In this document: piece by piece, positions 26,636 through 35,226 of the stretch
Position numbering within the stretch: the first letter of the stretch is position 1
How the letters are laid out: the number at the start of each line of letters is the position of its first letter
Assembly (NCBI RefSeq): GCF_011045835.1
Contig: NZ_CP047349.1
Location: 3,162,001-3,226,000 of the forward strand
Reading direction: 5' to 3'
DNA length: 64,000 nt
Source: Proteus terrae subsp. cibarius
GTDB taxonomy: Bacteria; Pseudomonadota; Gammaproteobacteria; Enterobacterales; Enterobacteriaceae
Program-made: the position numbers and the translations under genes
The notes under the pieces: generated by a model
The model's database searches: none
Seen by the model: only the letters and a program-made list of their open reading frames with translations
Told to the model about the DNA's origin: nothing

Positions 26636-27838
26636 ATGAATAAATCAATTATTATTATACTGCTGATCACCGTATTAGATGCCATTGGCATTGGGCTTAT
26701 CATGCCAGTACTCCCTACGCTATTAAATGAATTTGTCAGTGAAAATTCACTGGCAACCCATTACGGAGTGCTATTAGCGCTCTATGCTACCATGCAGGTT
26801 ATTTTTGCTCCTATTCTAGGACGACTGTCTGATAAATACGGCAGAAAACCCATCTTGCTGTTTTCCCTTTTAGGCGCGGCACTCGACTATCTTTTAATGG
26901 CATTATCAACCACACTTTGGATGCTCTATATTGGGCGCATCATTGCGGGGATCACTGGCGCAACAGGTGCCGTATGTGCATCGGCGATGAGTGATGTGAC
27001 TCCCGCTAAAAATCGAACTCGCTATTTTGGTTTCTTAGGTGGTGCTTTTGGTGTTGGTCTTATTATTGGTCCAATGCTAGGGGGATTATTAGGTGACATC
27101 AGTGCTCATACGCCATTTATCTTTGCCGCTATTTCACACTCAATATTATTAATACTCTCTTTGCTCTTTTTCCGTGAAACACAAAAAAGAGAAGCACCTG
27201 TTGCCGATAGCACACCTGAAAACCAAACAGCATCAAATACAGTCACTGGTTTTATTAAGAAAAGCCTCTACTTTTGGTTAGCAGCCTATTTTATTATCCA
27301 ACTTATCGGGCAAATTCCAGCTACCATCTGGGTGTTGTTTACACAATACCGTTTTGATTGGAACACAACCTCTGTCGGTATGTCTTTGGCGGTTTTGGGT
27401 GTATTACATATTTTCTTTCAGGCGGTTGTCGCCGGGAAATTGGCACAGAAATGGGGCGAAAAAACCACCATTATGATCAGTATGTCTATTGATATGATGG
27501 GCTGTTTATTATTAGCGTGGATAGGCCAAGTTTGGGTTATCTTGCCAGCATTAATTTGCTTAGCCGCTGGAGGTATGGGGCAACCCGCATTACAAGGCTA
27601 TTTATCAAAATCTGTCGATGATAATGTGCAAGGAAAATTACAAGGTACGCTGGTGAGTCTCACCAATATTACCGGGATCATTGGTCCTCTCTTATTTGCC
27701 TTTATTTATCGTTATAGCACCGCTTATTGGGATGGCCTGTTATGGCTGATGGGGGCCATATTTTATGCCATGTTGCTTATTACTGCTTATTTTCACCAAA
27801 GAAAAACAACTCCCCAAACGATTACCTCAGTACCTTAA
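26636..27838 (+). CDS. tetA(J): Tetracycline efflux MFS antiporter, Tet(J)-type
   Basis: A 400-residue drug/proton antiporter with 12 predicted membrane segments. TetA hallmarks are TVLDAIGIGLIMPVLP in helix 1 and MFS motif A, GRLSDKYGRKP, in the first cytoplasmic loop. It exports the tetracycline-metal complex at the inner membrane. I chose the ATG at 26636, preceded by TTAGGA; an in-frame ATG at 26582 lies within the operator. The J class is inferred from the P. mirabilis context and should be settled by identity. Confidence 0.93.
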   Translation: MNKSIIIILLITVLDAIGIGLIMPVLPTLLNEFVSENSLATHYGVLLALYATMQVIFAPILGRLSDKYGRKPILLFSLLGAALDYLLMALSTTLWMLYIGRIIAGITGATGAVCASAMSDVTPAKNRTRYFGFLGGAFGVGLIIGPMLGGLLGDISAHTPFIFAAISHSILLILSLLFFRETQKREAPVADSTPENQTASNTVTGFIKKSLYFWLAAYFIIQLIGQIPATIWVLFTQYRFDWNTTSVGMSLAVLGVLHIFFQAVVAGKLAQKWGEKTTIMISMSIDMMGCLLLAWIGQVWVILPALICLAAGGMGQPALQGYLSKSVDDNVQGKLQGTLVSLTNITGIIGPLLFAFIYRYSTAYWDGLLWLMGAIFYAMLLITAYFHQRKTTPQTITSVP

Positions 27839-27852
27839 TACTAAAAATCATA

Positions 27853-27896
27853 AAAGCCTTATCTCGTGTTTATATCATTGATAGGGCTTTATTTTT
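27853..27896 (+). terminator. Terminator after tetA
   Basis: An 11-bp stem with one mismatch or wobble pair (27853-27863 with 27880-27890) and a T-rich tail. Confidence 0.82.
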
Positions 27897-28065
27897 ATCG
27901 CAATTAATAAGTCACTTTTCTCTAGGATTATCTTATTCTAATTACTGAATATTTCTATTGAAGTTATACGAACAGCTCATAGGAAAAAATAAAATATAAA
28001 CTAGTTTTAAAATAGATTATTTATTTTAACCTTTAATATCACTTTAAATAGAATCAATTTATTAG
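27897..28065. other. AT-rich spacer
   Basis: I see no gene, RNA or strong repeat here. It borders the prophage remnant and may mark its edge, but no attachment-site duplication is visible by eye. Confidence 0.5.
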
Positions 28066-28296
28066 AGAAATACTTCTATTATTACGCCATTTATTGGTAA
28101 CCGTTGCTGGCGAACATATAGAGATTGCCCTTATCAGTTAGAAGGTAATTTCTATCGTACCGATTTACAATTAACCTTCCCTATGAATGAAAGTGCTTCT
28201 CTTTTCTCAATGGAAGGTGAAGACTGGATTGGTGTAGTAGAAGCTCGGGGTTATGTTAATGTATTTGCAGAATGGTCAGGAACTGACATTCACTAA
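28066..28296 (+). pseudogene. Broken ORF fragment, probably phage-derived
   Basis: A frame of 77 codons stays open from just after a TAG (28063) to a TAA (28294). It encodes a protein-like sequence (ITPFIGNRCWRTYRDCPYQL, later GEDWIGVVEARGYVNVFAEW) but lacks a start codon and ribosome site at its beginning. The composition looks like real coding sequence, so I read it as the 3' remnant of a larger gene. The parent gene is not recognised; its position beside a holin and an Ogr-like gene suggests a prophage. Confidence 0.45.
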
Positions 28297-28323
28297 GTAA
28301 AATAAGAGCATCCTCTCTTTATA

Positions 28324-28521
28324 TTAGGGATAATTTTCCTCTAATACGTAAACAAAAAGTTGAAGATCAAGACAAGCATCCATGTTTGCTTGATCTTCGA
28401 TTGCCGTTATTAACATCCGTTGTTCTAACGCTATATTATCTCGATGCCATCCTTGAGCAATCCAACCCAAACTAAACGCCAGTAGTGCAATCCATGCATA
28501 TAACGCTTGTGTGTTGAACAT
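28324..28521 (-). CDS. Small membrane protein, possible phage lysis gene
   Basis: A 65-residue protein with one N-terminal membrane segment (YAWIALLAFSLGWIAQGW) and a short polar tail. GGAG lies upstream of the ATG on the minus strand. It follows the holin gene by 74 bases, where phages place spanin (Rz-type) genes. It is much shorter than most inner-membrane spanins, so it may be a truncated spanin or an unrelated lysis accessory. Confidence 0.5.
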   Translation of the reverse strand: MFNTQALYAWIALLAFSLGWIAQGWHRDNIALEQRMLITAIEDQANMDACLDLQLFVYVLEENYP

Positions 28522-28595
28522 GACCTAACTCCTTAGTCATTCGAGACAAAACTGAATTTATCGACTTTTATTATGATGAAAACGTGTTGCATTTT

Positions 28596-28898
28596 TTACT
28601 TGGTATCATCTTTTTCTTTCCCTGAAAAAAATTGATTACCTCGTTTACGTAACCAGATTTCGACTAACTGATAACCCACAATACCGAGCGCTGAACCTAT
28701 TCCCATTACTGCGACAGAATCAATTCCAGGCCATAAAATAAGCAGTGCGCCAGCAACAACAGAAACCGCAGAACCTAAAATAATTTTGCCGATAAACAAT
28801 CTTAATGTAATAGTTTCATTCGCAACGAGCATCTTCCCTAATGCAATAAAAGCGCCCACTATGACTAATGATATCAATGTATTGTCATATTCATCCAT
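28596..28898 (-). CDS. Phage holin
   Basis: A 100-residue protein with about three hydrophobic segments (LISLVIVGAFIALGKMLV, IILGSAVSVVAGALLILW, VAVMGIGSALGIVGYQLV) and a basic, charged tail. This is typical of class I-like holins of P2/HP1-type phages. A GAGGTG ribosome site precedes the ATG. Holins form the timed membrane holes that let endolysin out. No endolysin gene remains beside it. Confidence 0.75.
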   Translation of the reverse strand: MDEYDNTLISLVIVGAFIALGKMLVANETITLRLFIGKIILGSAVSVVAGALLILWPGIDSVAVMGIGSALGIVGYQLVEIWLRKRGNQFFSGKEKDDTK

Positions 28899-28963
28899 GA
28901 ATACACCTCATCTCTGATTACACTTTTTTAACCGTAAAAAGAACCCTCCCCTCCCAACATTCA

Positions 28964-29215
28964 TCAGATAATCTGTAAAGAATTAGCAGTAAGCCACGAC
29001 CCTGTGTAACTGAATAAATTCCCGATTGAGATAACGTAAGTTCCTTTTATTTCAACTACGCGCAACATCCATTTGCGATAAACAACAGACGATTCAGTTA
29101 TATTACTGCTAACTTCCTTGTTAACTTGTAATAGACATCCTTGTCTATTGCTTCTACTTACACTGAAAATCAATAAAAAAATAAACAATAAATTCAATAT
29201 CTTGCTTATCTCCAT
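28964..29215 (-). CDS. Hypothetical small exported protein
   Basis: A possible 83-residue product with a hydrophobic N-terminus (ILNLLFIFLLIFSVS) like a signal or anchor, then a Cys and a polar region. No good ribosome site is visible and codon use is weakly gene-like. It could be a decayed gene within the prophage remnant. I do not recognise a family. Confidence 0.3.
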   Translation of the reverse strand: MEISKILNLLFIFLLIFSVSRSNRQGCLLQVNKEVSSNITESSVVYRKWMLRVVEIKGTYVISIGNLFSYTGSWLTANSLQII

Positions 29216-29270
29216 ATCATTTAATGTGAAGCTATTATCTACAAAGTTTGTATTTCAGGCTAGTAAGTTT

Positions 29271-29316
29271 GTTCGGTTAACGTCGGTTATCACTGTTTAC
29301 CCGACAATAACCGAAC
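29271..29316. repeat. Nested inverted repeats upstream of ogr-like gene
   Basis: GTTCGGTTA (29271-29279) pairs with TAACCGAAC (29308-29316). Inside, GTCGG (29282-29286) pairs with CCGAC (29301-29305), and CGGTTAT recurs as ATAACCG. This operator-like cluster lies about 160 bases before the zinc-finger gene. Confidence 0.55.
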
Positions 29317-29472
29317 TATTCACACAAAATAAAACAAATAAACTTGTTGCCAACTTCTTAAACAACCTTAAAACAAAGTTTTATATAGAAAAACAATAAA
29401 TAGACTGGTTATAATACAATTTTCAGCTAATATAGAAGCTATCTGATAGTCCATAAAAAAGAGAAAAACGAT

Positions 29473-29733
29473 ATGCGTGTCTTAACTATTTTTTGTCCTG
29501 AATGCGGTGAAAAAGCGCTTATAAAGAAAAGTAATCGTAAACACAAAGAGTTATCCGATCTCTATTGTGCTTGTCGTGATCCTGAATGCGGGCATACCTT
29601 TGTTTTAAACCTCACATTTAGTCATACCCTTATGCCAAGTGCAAAAAACAAAGATATGTTGTTATTAAATGTGATTAAAAACCTCTCTCCAGAACAAAGA
29701 GAGAAAGCACTCACTCTTTTGCAAGGTATGTAA
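29473..29733 (+). CDS. Ogr/Delta-like zinc-finger transcription activator
   Basis: An 86-residue protein whose cysteines follow the exact spacing of the P2 Ogr/P4 Delta late-gene activators: Cys8-x2-Cys11-x22-Cys34-x4-Cys39. These small proteins bind zinc and activate phage late promoters by contacting RNA polymerase alpha. The C-terminal part (LLLNVIKNLSPEQREKAL) differs from classical Ogr. It is a leftover of a P2-like prophage, now without recognisable late genes nearby. Confidence 0.78.
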   Translation: MRVLTIFCPECGEKALIKKSNRKHKELSDLYCACRDPECGHTFVLNLTFSHTLMPSAKNKDMLLLNVIKNLSPEQREKALTLLQGM

Positions 29734-29942
29734 CCATCACTAACAGACACTCTTTTTTCATTTATTTTTATGATCTTGCTCCCATTCTGATAGGTTATTT
29801 GACTAACCTATACTTATAGAAAGATAAATGATGTAGATTCATTTTTAAGCTAAATAAAAATAATTCTTATGTTTTAAATAAAACAAATACCGCTTATTGA
29901 TGCCGTGTTTGCCAATCCTTTAAAAAATAATTTGTCAGCCAC

Positions 29943-29968
29943 CAAACCAGAGATCAATTTTTGGTTTG
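29943..29968. promoter_or_regulatory. Inverted repeat upstream of dhaK
   Basis: CAAACCA (29943-29949) and TGGTTTG (29962-29968) form a dyad 35 bases before the dhaK start. It could be an operator or a leader hairpin. No dhaR gene is present in this window. Confidence 0.35.
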
Positions 29969-30003
29969 AAAACTAAACACAAATTTCAAATGGAGCATTT
30001 AAG

Positions 30004-31068
30004 ATGAAAAAGCTGATTAATCGAGTTGATGATGTGTTATCTGAACAACTACAAGGCTTTGCAAAAGCCCATCCTGAAATCAAATTTCATCCCTCCTCTT
30101 TTTATGTCACGCGAAAAGATGCTCCAATAAAAGGTAAAGTTGCTCTATTGTCCGGCGGTGGCAGCGGACATGAACCGATGCATGCAGGTTTTGTAGGTAA
30201 AGGGATGCTTGATGGTGCATGCCCGGGTGAAATATTTACGTCACCAACACCGGATAAAATGTATGACTGTGCCAAAGAGATCGATAGCGGTGAAGGTGTT
30301 TTAATGATCGTAAAAAACTACACCGGAGATGTGCTGAATTTTGAAACGGCAACAGAACTGCTTCATGACGATGGTGTAAAAATTGCCACAATATTAGTCG
30401 ATGATGATGTGGCAGTAAAAGATAGCTTATATACCGCAGGACGTCGTGGTGTTGCCAATACCGTATTAATTGAAAAACTACTGGGTGCGGCAGCTGAAAG
30501 AGGCGACTCTCTTGATGAACTGGTTAAATTAGGTCATCACATTAATAACAATGGTTTCTCTATCGGTGTTGCCTTGGAAGCCTGTACAGTTCCAGCAGCA
30601 GGAAAACCCTCTTTTACTTTACCTGAAAATGAAATGGAGTTTGGTGTCGGTATTCACGGTGAACCAGGTATTGATCGTCGTAAATTTACTTCCCTGAACG
30701 ATACTGTCGATGCCATGTTTAATACTTTAATTGAAAATGGCCACTATCAACGAGTGATCCGCAATTGGGATCGTGAAAACGGCACTTGGATCGATGAAAA
30801 TCAGGAAAAACAGCCTTTAAAATCTGGCGATCGCGTCATTGTTTTAGTTAATAACTTAGGTGCCACACCACAATCTGAGCTTTATGGTGTTTATAACCGT
30901 TTAACTCAATGCTGTGAAAAATTTGGCTTAACCATCGAACGTTCTTTAATTGGCGCTTATTGTACTTCACTCGATATGTCAGGGATCTCCATTACACTAC
31001 TCAAAGTGGATGATGAATTGCTCTCTTTATGGGATGCCCCAGTGAATACACCCGCAATGGTGAAATAA
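30004..31068 (+). CDS. dhaK: PEP-dependent dihydroxyacetone kinase, substrate subunit DhaK
   Basis: A 354-residue subunit that binds dihydroxyacetone covalently. The residues known from E. coli DhaK are at identical positions: His218 (GIHGEPGID) for the hemiaminal link, and His56 and Asp109 in the active site. Phosphate comes from ADP held by DhaL, which is recharged by DhaM from the PTS. GGAG precedes the ATG. It is first gene of dhaKLM, with a 30-base gap to dhaL. Confidence 0.97.
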   Translation: MKKLINRVDDVLSEQLQGFAKAHPEIKFHPSSFYVTRKDAPIKGKVALLSGGGSGHEPMHAGFVGKGMLDGACPGEIFTSPTPDKMYDCAKEIDSGEGVLMIVKNYTGDVLNFETATELLHDDGVKIATILVDDDVAVKDSLYTAGRRGVANTVLIEKLLGAAAERGDSLDELVKLGHHINNNGFSIGVALEACTVPAAGKPSFTLPENEMEFGVGIHGEPGIDRRKFTSLNDTVDAMFNTLIENGHYQRVIRNWDRENGTWIDENQEKQPLKSGDRVIVLVNNLGATPQSELYGVYNRLTQCCEKFGLTIERSLIGAYCTSLDMSGISITLLKVDDELLSLWDAPVNTPAMVK

Positions 31069-31098
31069 GTTATTAATAAAAATAAAAAGGAACAAATT

Positions 31099-31731
31099 AT
31101 GGCATTAACTCAAGCGCAAATTATTCTTTGGTTACAACAATGTGCACAGCTGTTTGAACAAAACAGCGATTATTTAACGGATTTAGATCGTGAAATTGGT
31201 GATGCTGACCACGGTTTAAATATGAACCGTGGCTTTAGAAAAGTGCAGGAAAAATTACCTGAATTTGACGGGCAAGATATTGGCACCATCCTCAAAACCA
31301 CAGGCATGACATTGCTCTCAAATATTGGCGGTGCAAGTGGCCCTCTATTTGGTACCTTCTTTATTCGTGCCGCCAAACCCACGGCTTCATTGCAAAATCT
31401 AGAACTTAACCAACTCGTTGAAATGGTAACAGAAGGTGTGGCAGGCATTGTAAGCCGAGGAAAAGCAGAGCCAAATGATAAAACCATGTGTGATGTTTGG
31501 TGGCCAGTGGTTGAGTCATTAAAACAATCTAATGAACAAAATCTTTCTATTAAAGAAGCCCTCAACCAAGCACAAATTGTCGCTGAAAAAGCCGCTGAAA
31601 ATACTATCCCGATGCAAGCTCGAAAAGGACGAGCAAGCTACTTAGGTGAGCGCAGTATTGGACATAAAGATCCCGGCAGTGCTTCTGTGGTACTGATGAT
31701 ACAAGCCCTTGCAAATAGTATTAATGCATAA
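31099..31731 (+). CDS. dhaL: Dihydroxyacetone kinase ADP-binding subunit DhaL
   Basis: A 210-residue all-helical nucleotide-binding subunit. The Mg-chelating aspartates are in LDREIGDADHG near the N-terminus. The phosphate and adenine contacts are in TTGMTLLSNIGGASGPLFGT and in GRASYLGERSIGHKDPGS. DhaL keeps ADP/ATP permanently bound and shuttles phosphate from DhaM to dihydroxyacetone on DhaK. An AAGGAA ribosome site precedes the ATG. Confidence 0.97.
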   Translation: MALTQAQIILWLQQCAQLFEQNSDYLTDLDREIGDADHGLNMNRGFRKVQEKLPEFDGQDIGTILKTTGMTLLSNIGGASGPLFGTFFIRAAKPTASLQNLELNQLVEMVTEGVAGIVSRGKAEPNDKTMCDVWWPVVESLKQSNEQNLSIKEALNQAQIVAEKAAENTIPMQARKGRASYLGERSIGHKDPGSASVVLMIQALANSINA

Positions 31732-31772
31732 CTGACCAAACAACCAACACAAGCAACCAATAAAGGTCTACC

Positions 31773-33221
31773 ATGATAAATATTGTTATTGTTTCTCATA
31801 GTAAACATCTCGCTGATGGTGTGGCAGAGCTTGCCAGTCAGATGCTTAATCCGGCTCATTGCCAACTTGCCGTTGCCGCAGGTATCAACGATGAAGAACA
31901 TGCAATTGGTACTGATGCCGTTAAAATTATGACGGCGATAGAATCACTTTCTCAAGCACAATCTATTGTTGTGATGATGGATTTAGGCAGTGCAATATTA
32001 AGTGCAGAAACTGCGATTGAGTTACTTGATCCTGATCTCGCTGAAAAAGTTACTCTCTGCTCAGCTCCCTTAGTTGAAGGTACGCTTGCTGCGGTTGTCG
32101 CGGCATCTTCAGGAGCGTCATTAGAGAAAGTAATTGAAGAAGCTTCAAATTCTTTATATCCAAAGAAAATTCAGCTGGGTGAAAATTTCGTTCAGCCTAG
32201 AAATGATATTAATGCCCCTGTCAAAATTCATGGCAAAGAGGCAAGTTGGGTTGTTCGCAATCCTCATGGATTACACGTAAGACCGGCTGCGACTTTAGTT
32301 GAGGTGCTTTCTGCTTTTCAGGCAGATTATCAACTAGTTAAAGGGGATAGACGTATTAATCCTCTCAGCTTAAATCAGCTGTCATTAATACAAATTCGCC
32401 AAGGTGATGAGATAACGTTAATCGCCTCTGGTGAGCAAGAAGATGAAGCGATAGCCGCTTTTCTTGAACTTGCCAAAAATGGCTTTGGTGAAGAGCTACC
32501 TTCTGATTCTAATACCATAACATTAAAAGGTATTTTGGCCCCGGTGTCTCAAATTAAAGCCCCTGCTTTTATTTGGCATGAAATAGAGCTATCACCGATA
32601 GAAAACTTATCTGAACCGATTGATATCCATGCCCAAATTGGCAAACTTAATTTTGCAATAAAAGAGACGATAAAAGCTCTAAAACAGACAGCCAATAAAG
32701 CAAGCCAGACATTAGGTGAGCATATTGGTGCTATTTTTAACGGCCATATCATGATGTTAGATGATGATGAGTTAATAACGAGTGTGATTGATCGCATTAA
32801 AGAAGAGAAGATCAGCGCCCAACAAAGTTGGTCGGATGAAATGCAAGAAAGAACACAACTGTATTGCGCCCTCAACGATCCTTATTTACGCGCGCGTGAA
32901 CTCGATCTTCGTGATCTACGTAATCAGGTGCTTTATCATTTACAAGATAAAACACGCCCAAGTTTCACCCCTTCACAACCTGCTATTTTGGTCGCAAAAG
33001 AGCTTTTCCCTTCTACATTAATTCAGTTAGCTGATAGTCAATTAGTCGGTATTGCTTTAGCAAAAGGTGATAGTCACTCTCACAGCGCCATTATCGCGGC
33101 GGAAATGCGCTTACCGATGTTAGTCAATTTAGGGCCTACGTTATTAAAAGTCACAGAATCTCAAAAGCTAAAATTAGATACAAATAAAGGTGAATTAGTT
33201 ATTGAACCTATAACGCTATAA
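31773..33221 (+). CDS. dhaM: Dihydroxyacetone kinase phosphotransfer subunit DhaM
   Basis: A 482-residue fusion of three PTS domains. An EIIA-Man-like domain (1-130) has active His9. An HPr-like domain (about 155-245) has NPHGLHVRP with His168. An Enzyme I N-terminal-like domain (about 260-482) has GDSHSHSAI with its His near 434. It passes phosphate from PEP via PTS proteins to the DhaL nucleotide. It is last gene of the operon, and no strong plus-strand terminator follows directly. Confidence 0.96.
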   Translation: MINIVIVSHSKHLADGVAELASQMLNPAHCQLAVAAGINDEEHAIGTDAVKIMTAIESLSQAQSIVVMMDLGSAILSAETAIELLDPDLAEKVTLCSAPLVEGTLAAVVAASSGASLEKVIEEASNSLYPKKIQLGENFVQPRNDINAPVKIHGKEASWVVRNPHGLHVRPAATLVEVLSAFQADYQLVKGDRRINPLSLNQLSLIQIRQGDEITLIASGEQEDEAIAAFLELAKNGFGEELPSDSNTITLKGILAPVSQIKAPAFIWHEIELSPIENLSEPIDIHAQIGKLNFAIKETIKALKQTANKASQTLGEHIGAIFNGHIMMLDDDELITSVIDRIKEEKISAQQSWSDEMQERTQLYCALNDPYLRARELDLRDLRNQVLYHLQDKTRPSFTPSQPAILVAKELFPSTLIQLADSQLVGIALAKGDSHSHSAIIAAEMRLPMLVNLGPTLLKVTESQKLKLDTNKGELVIEPITL

Positions 33222-33243
33222 ACCTTTTTCACATTAAGCACAT

Positions 33244-33270
33244 AAAAAAACCCGCACAAGTATGTGCGGG
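33244..33270 (-). terminator. Terminator of the fimbrial operon
   Basis: An 8-bp GC-rich stem (CCCGCACA 33251-33258, TGTGCGGG 33263-33270). On the minus strand it is followed by T7, correct for the leftward fimbrial operon. On the plus strand there is no T-run, so dhaM may depend on the same hairpin only weakly. Confidence 0.85.
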
Positions 33271-33324
33271 TAAGTCAACGAAAAACGCTATCAATCTAGG
33301 TCATTATTGACTCTTCTAATTTTA

Positions 33325-34176
33325 TTAAGGTATTGATAATACCAATGTCGTAGTACCACTAAAGTTACCTAATGAAGGCGTTCCATAGGTTTGAAGCTTT
33401 GACATCACTCTCACATAAGTATATTCATTCTTTATTGCGTTAACCTGTGTTCCAATCGATGCAGGTGAACCATTTAAGGTTAAAAAAGAACGAATGCTAC
33501 CATCTGGTTTTAAGTTTAAAAAATGATCTTCCATTGAGCTGGTAATTTTTACAGGCATAGTTTCATTACAAGTAAGTGCAAATTGCTCTTCGGCTTCATC
33601 ACCATTAACTTGTGTCACATCAAGTACGCCATGTGAAATATTTAAATTACTAGAAATAAATGCACATTTACCTTCAGGCGGTGGGGCAATACCACATACA
33701 CCGCCAGGCACCATTCTTCCACTTCCTCCCGTTGGACTACTCGTCATAAAAAAAGCAATACATTCATCAACCTTAGGTTTACCAAGGTGATCACTAAAAC
33801 CAACAAAAGGAAGTGATAAACCACATTGATTCATTGCGACATCACGTATCTCGGACATACTAGCCAATTTTTGTAAATCAACATTACAACGCCATGGAAC
33901 TCGACGTTCTGTCCCCGTTCCACCTTTATCAGGTAGGCTATGGAAGTGATTTATTTGAATATAACATCGACCATTAAAACCCAAGCTTTTGCAAGGATTT
34001 GGCGTAAATCCTATCTCAGTCCAATATTCCATAACAAAATCATAACGAATATCACTTGACTTATCAGGAGAAACGCCAGATTTAGTAATATAAGTAAAAT
34101 AACCTGCCTGTGCGCTAAATAGCGAAAAACCACATACGACAATCAGTAACTTTAAAATTTGCTGTATTCTTTTCAT
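33325..34176 (-). CDS. Two-domain fimbrial tip adhesin, MrpH-like
   Basis: A 283-residue secreted protein (signal peptide about 1-24, cleaved near FSAQA). It is the last gene of the operon, where MR/P fimbriae place MrpH. The N-terminal domain has H77-x-H79 (QINHFHSLPD) and a later His130 (GFSDHLG). That spacing resembles the zinc-binding His triad described for MrpH. The C-terminal domain (about 170-283) is pilin-like with a Cys pair and lacks the tail of a simple subunit. Zinc-dependent binding is inferred, not shown. Confidence 0.75.
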   Translation of the reverse strand: MKRIQQILKLLIVVCGFSLFSAQAGYFTYITKSGVSPDKSSDIRYDFVMEYWTEIGFTPNPCKSLGFNGRCYIQINHFHSLPDKGGTGTERRVPWRCNVDLQKLASMSEIRDVAMNQCGLSLPFVGFSDHLGKPKVDECIAFFMTSSPTGGSGRMVPGGVCGIAPPPEGKCAFISSNLNISHGVLDVTQVNGDEAEEQFALTCNETMPVKITSSMEDHFLNLKPDGSIRSFLTLNGSPASIGTQVNAIKNEYTYVRVMSKLQTYGTPSLGNFSGTTTLVLSIP

Positions 34177-34182
34177 TATTTG

Positions 34183-34719
34183 TTACTCATATTTCAAAGA
34201 AAACACGGCGGTAGCAGAAAAATGCCCCGGTTTAATTGATTTATTTGCAATGGCAACCGCTGTTGCTTGCAGATAAGCAACAAAATTAAGCTCAAAAACA
34301 CCATTATTAGGAATATTATATAAACTGGTATAATCCCCTAATATCACGGGTACACCTTCTTTAGTGGTAATTTTTATTCCTAAATCAGGGTTGTTTGCGC
34401 TGTCGTCTAATGCCAATAATCCAGCAAGTTCATTATGTGTAGCCCCTTCAAACTTAATCTTCACTTGCTTGGCAATAGAGATATCACACTCTGATAAAGT
34501 AATTTTGAAATCCTTTTTCTCAAATTCAAAATAACTTTTATAAATATCATCCAAGCGAATTTCATCAAATGTCACATCAACCTGAGAGTGTTCAGGCAAG
34601 ACTTTGCAAGGTGCGATAATTAATGAACCAAAAATATTAAGATTTTCAGCTGCAAAAACAGAAGAGGAAAATAATAAACAACTACCAATAATAGAGCGAA
34701 ACACACTTAATCTATTCAT
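34183..34719 (-). CDS. Minor fimbrial subunit
   Basis: A 178-residue pilin-domain protein with a signal peptide ending at VFAAE. It has the usual disulphide Cys pair (IIAPCKV and LSECDIS) and a C-terminal beta strand ending SLKYE, with the penultimate aromatic that chaperones bind. Its start overlaps the stop of the preceding subunit by 1 base. It is probably an adaptor near the tip. Confidence 0.85.
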   Translation of the reverse strand: MNRLSVFRSIIGSCLLFSSSVFAAENLNIFGSLIIAPCKVLPEHSQVDVTFDEIRLDDIYKSYFEFEKKDFKITLSECDISIAKQVKIKFEGATHNELAGLLALDDSANNPDLGIKITTKEGVPVILGDYTSLYNIPNNGVFELNFVAYLQATAVAIANKSIKPGHFSATAVFSLKYE

Positions 34720-35210
34720 TATTGGTACTCCACAAATAAAGTGCCACCTGAGGTAAAATTACCGGGCGTCAGTTCACTATTTTCTTTTTTAACCAAGACA
34801 GCCCAAATCTTTTCGGGGTTATTTAAATTAACTGAATACTTTTTATTTAAATCAATAATAGAATCACCCATCATAAATTTTACGGCTAATTCATTAATAT
34901 TGGTTCTCAATCCATTGGTATCGAAACTGCTTTTTTTCCCATCTATCGATAAATACATATTCCAGTTATTTAAATTTTCTTCACAAGTAATTTGGTAATT
35001 AATCTCGCGTTTTTGGTCATAGCCTTTAATCGTTTTTATTGCCACGGGGCCAAAATTCACCTCAATCATATTGCCATCATTCACTTTACAAGGAGGTGGA
35101 GTTAATAAATTACCTTTAATCAGTACCTGTGTTTCATTATCTTTTGCCAAACTGGGTAAAGAAAATGCAGAAAATAAAAATAACATAATGAGGAATGGAT
35201 AATAATGCAT
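34719..35210 (-). CDS. Minor fimbrial subunit
   Basis: A 163-residue pilin-domain protein. I place the start at 35210 (MHYYPFLIMLFLF), where GAGGAA precedes the ATG and a proper signal peptide begins; the frame runs 27 codons further upstream into the neighbouring gene. It has a Cys pair (TPPPCKV and ITCEEN) and ends FVEYQ. It is closely related in pattern (PPCKVNDG, INYQITCE) to the next subunit upstream, suggesting tandem duplication. Confidence 0.85.
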   Translation of the reverse strand: MHYYPFLIMLFLFSAFSLPSLAKDNETQVLIKGNLLTPPPCKVNDGNMIEVNFGPVAIKTIKGYDQKREINYQITCEENLNNWNMYLSIDGKKSSFDTNGLRTNINELAVKFMMGDSIIDLNKKYSVNLNNPEKIWAVLVKKENSELTPGNFTSGGTLFVEYQ

Positions 35211-35226
35211 ATTGTTTATTCCTCTG

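Noticed and set aside
29118..29399. 93-codon plus-strand ORF in the prophage remnant
   Set aside because: No Shine-Dalgarno, low-complexity Lys/Asn/Leu composition, and it covers the nested dyads.
33251..33270. Hairpin as a dedicated dhaM terminator
   Set aside because: The T-run lies on the minus-strand side, so it belongs to the fimbrial operon; at most it serves dhaM weakly.
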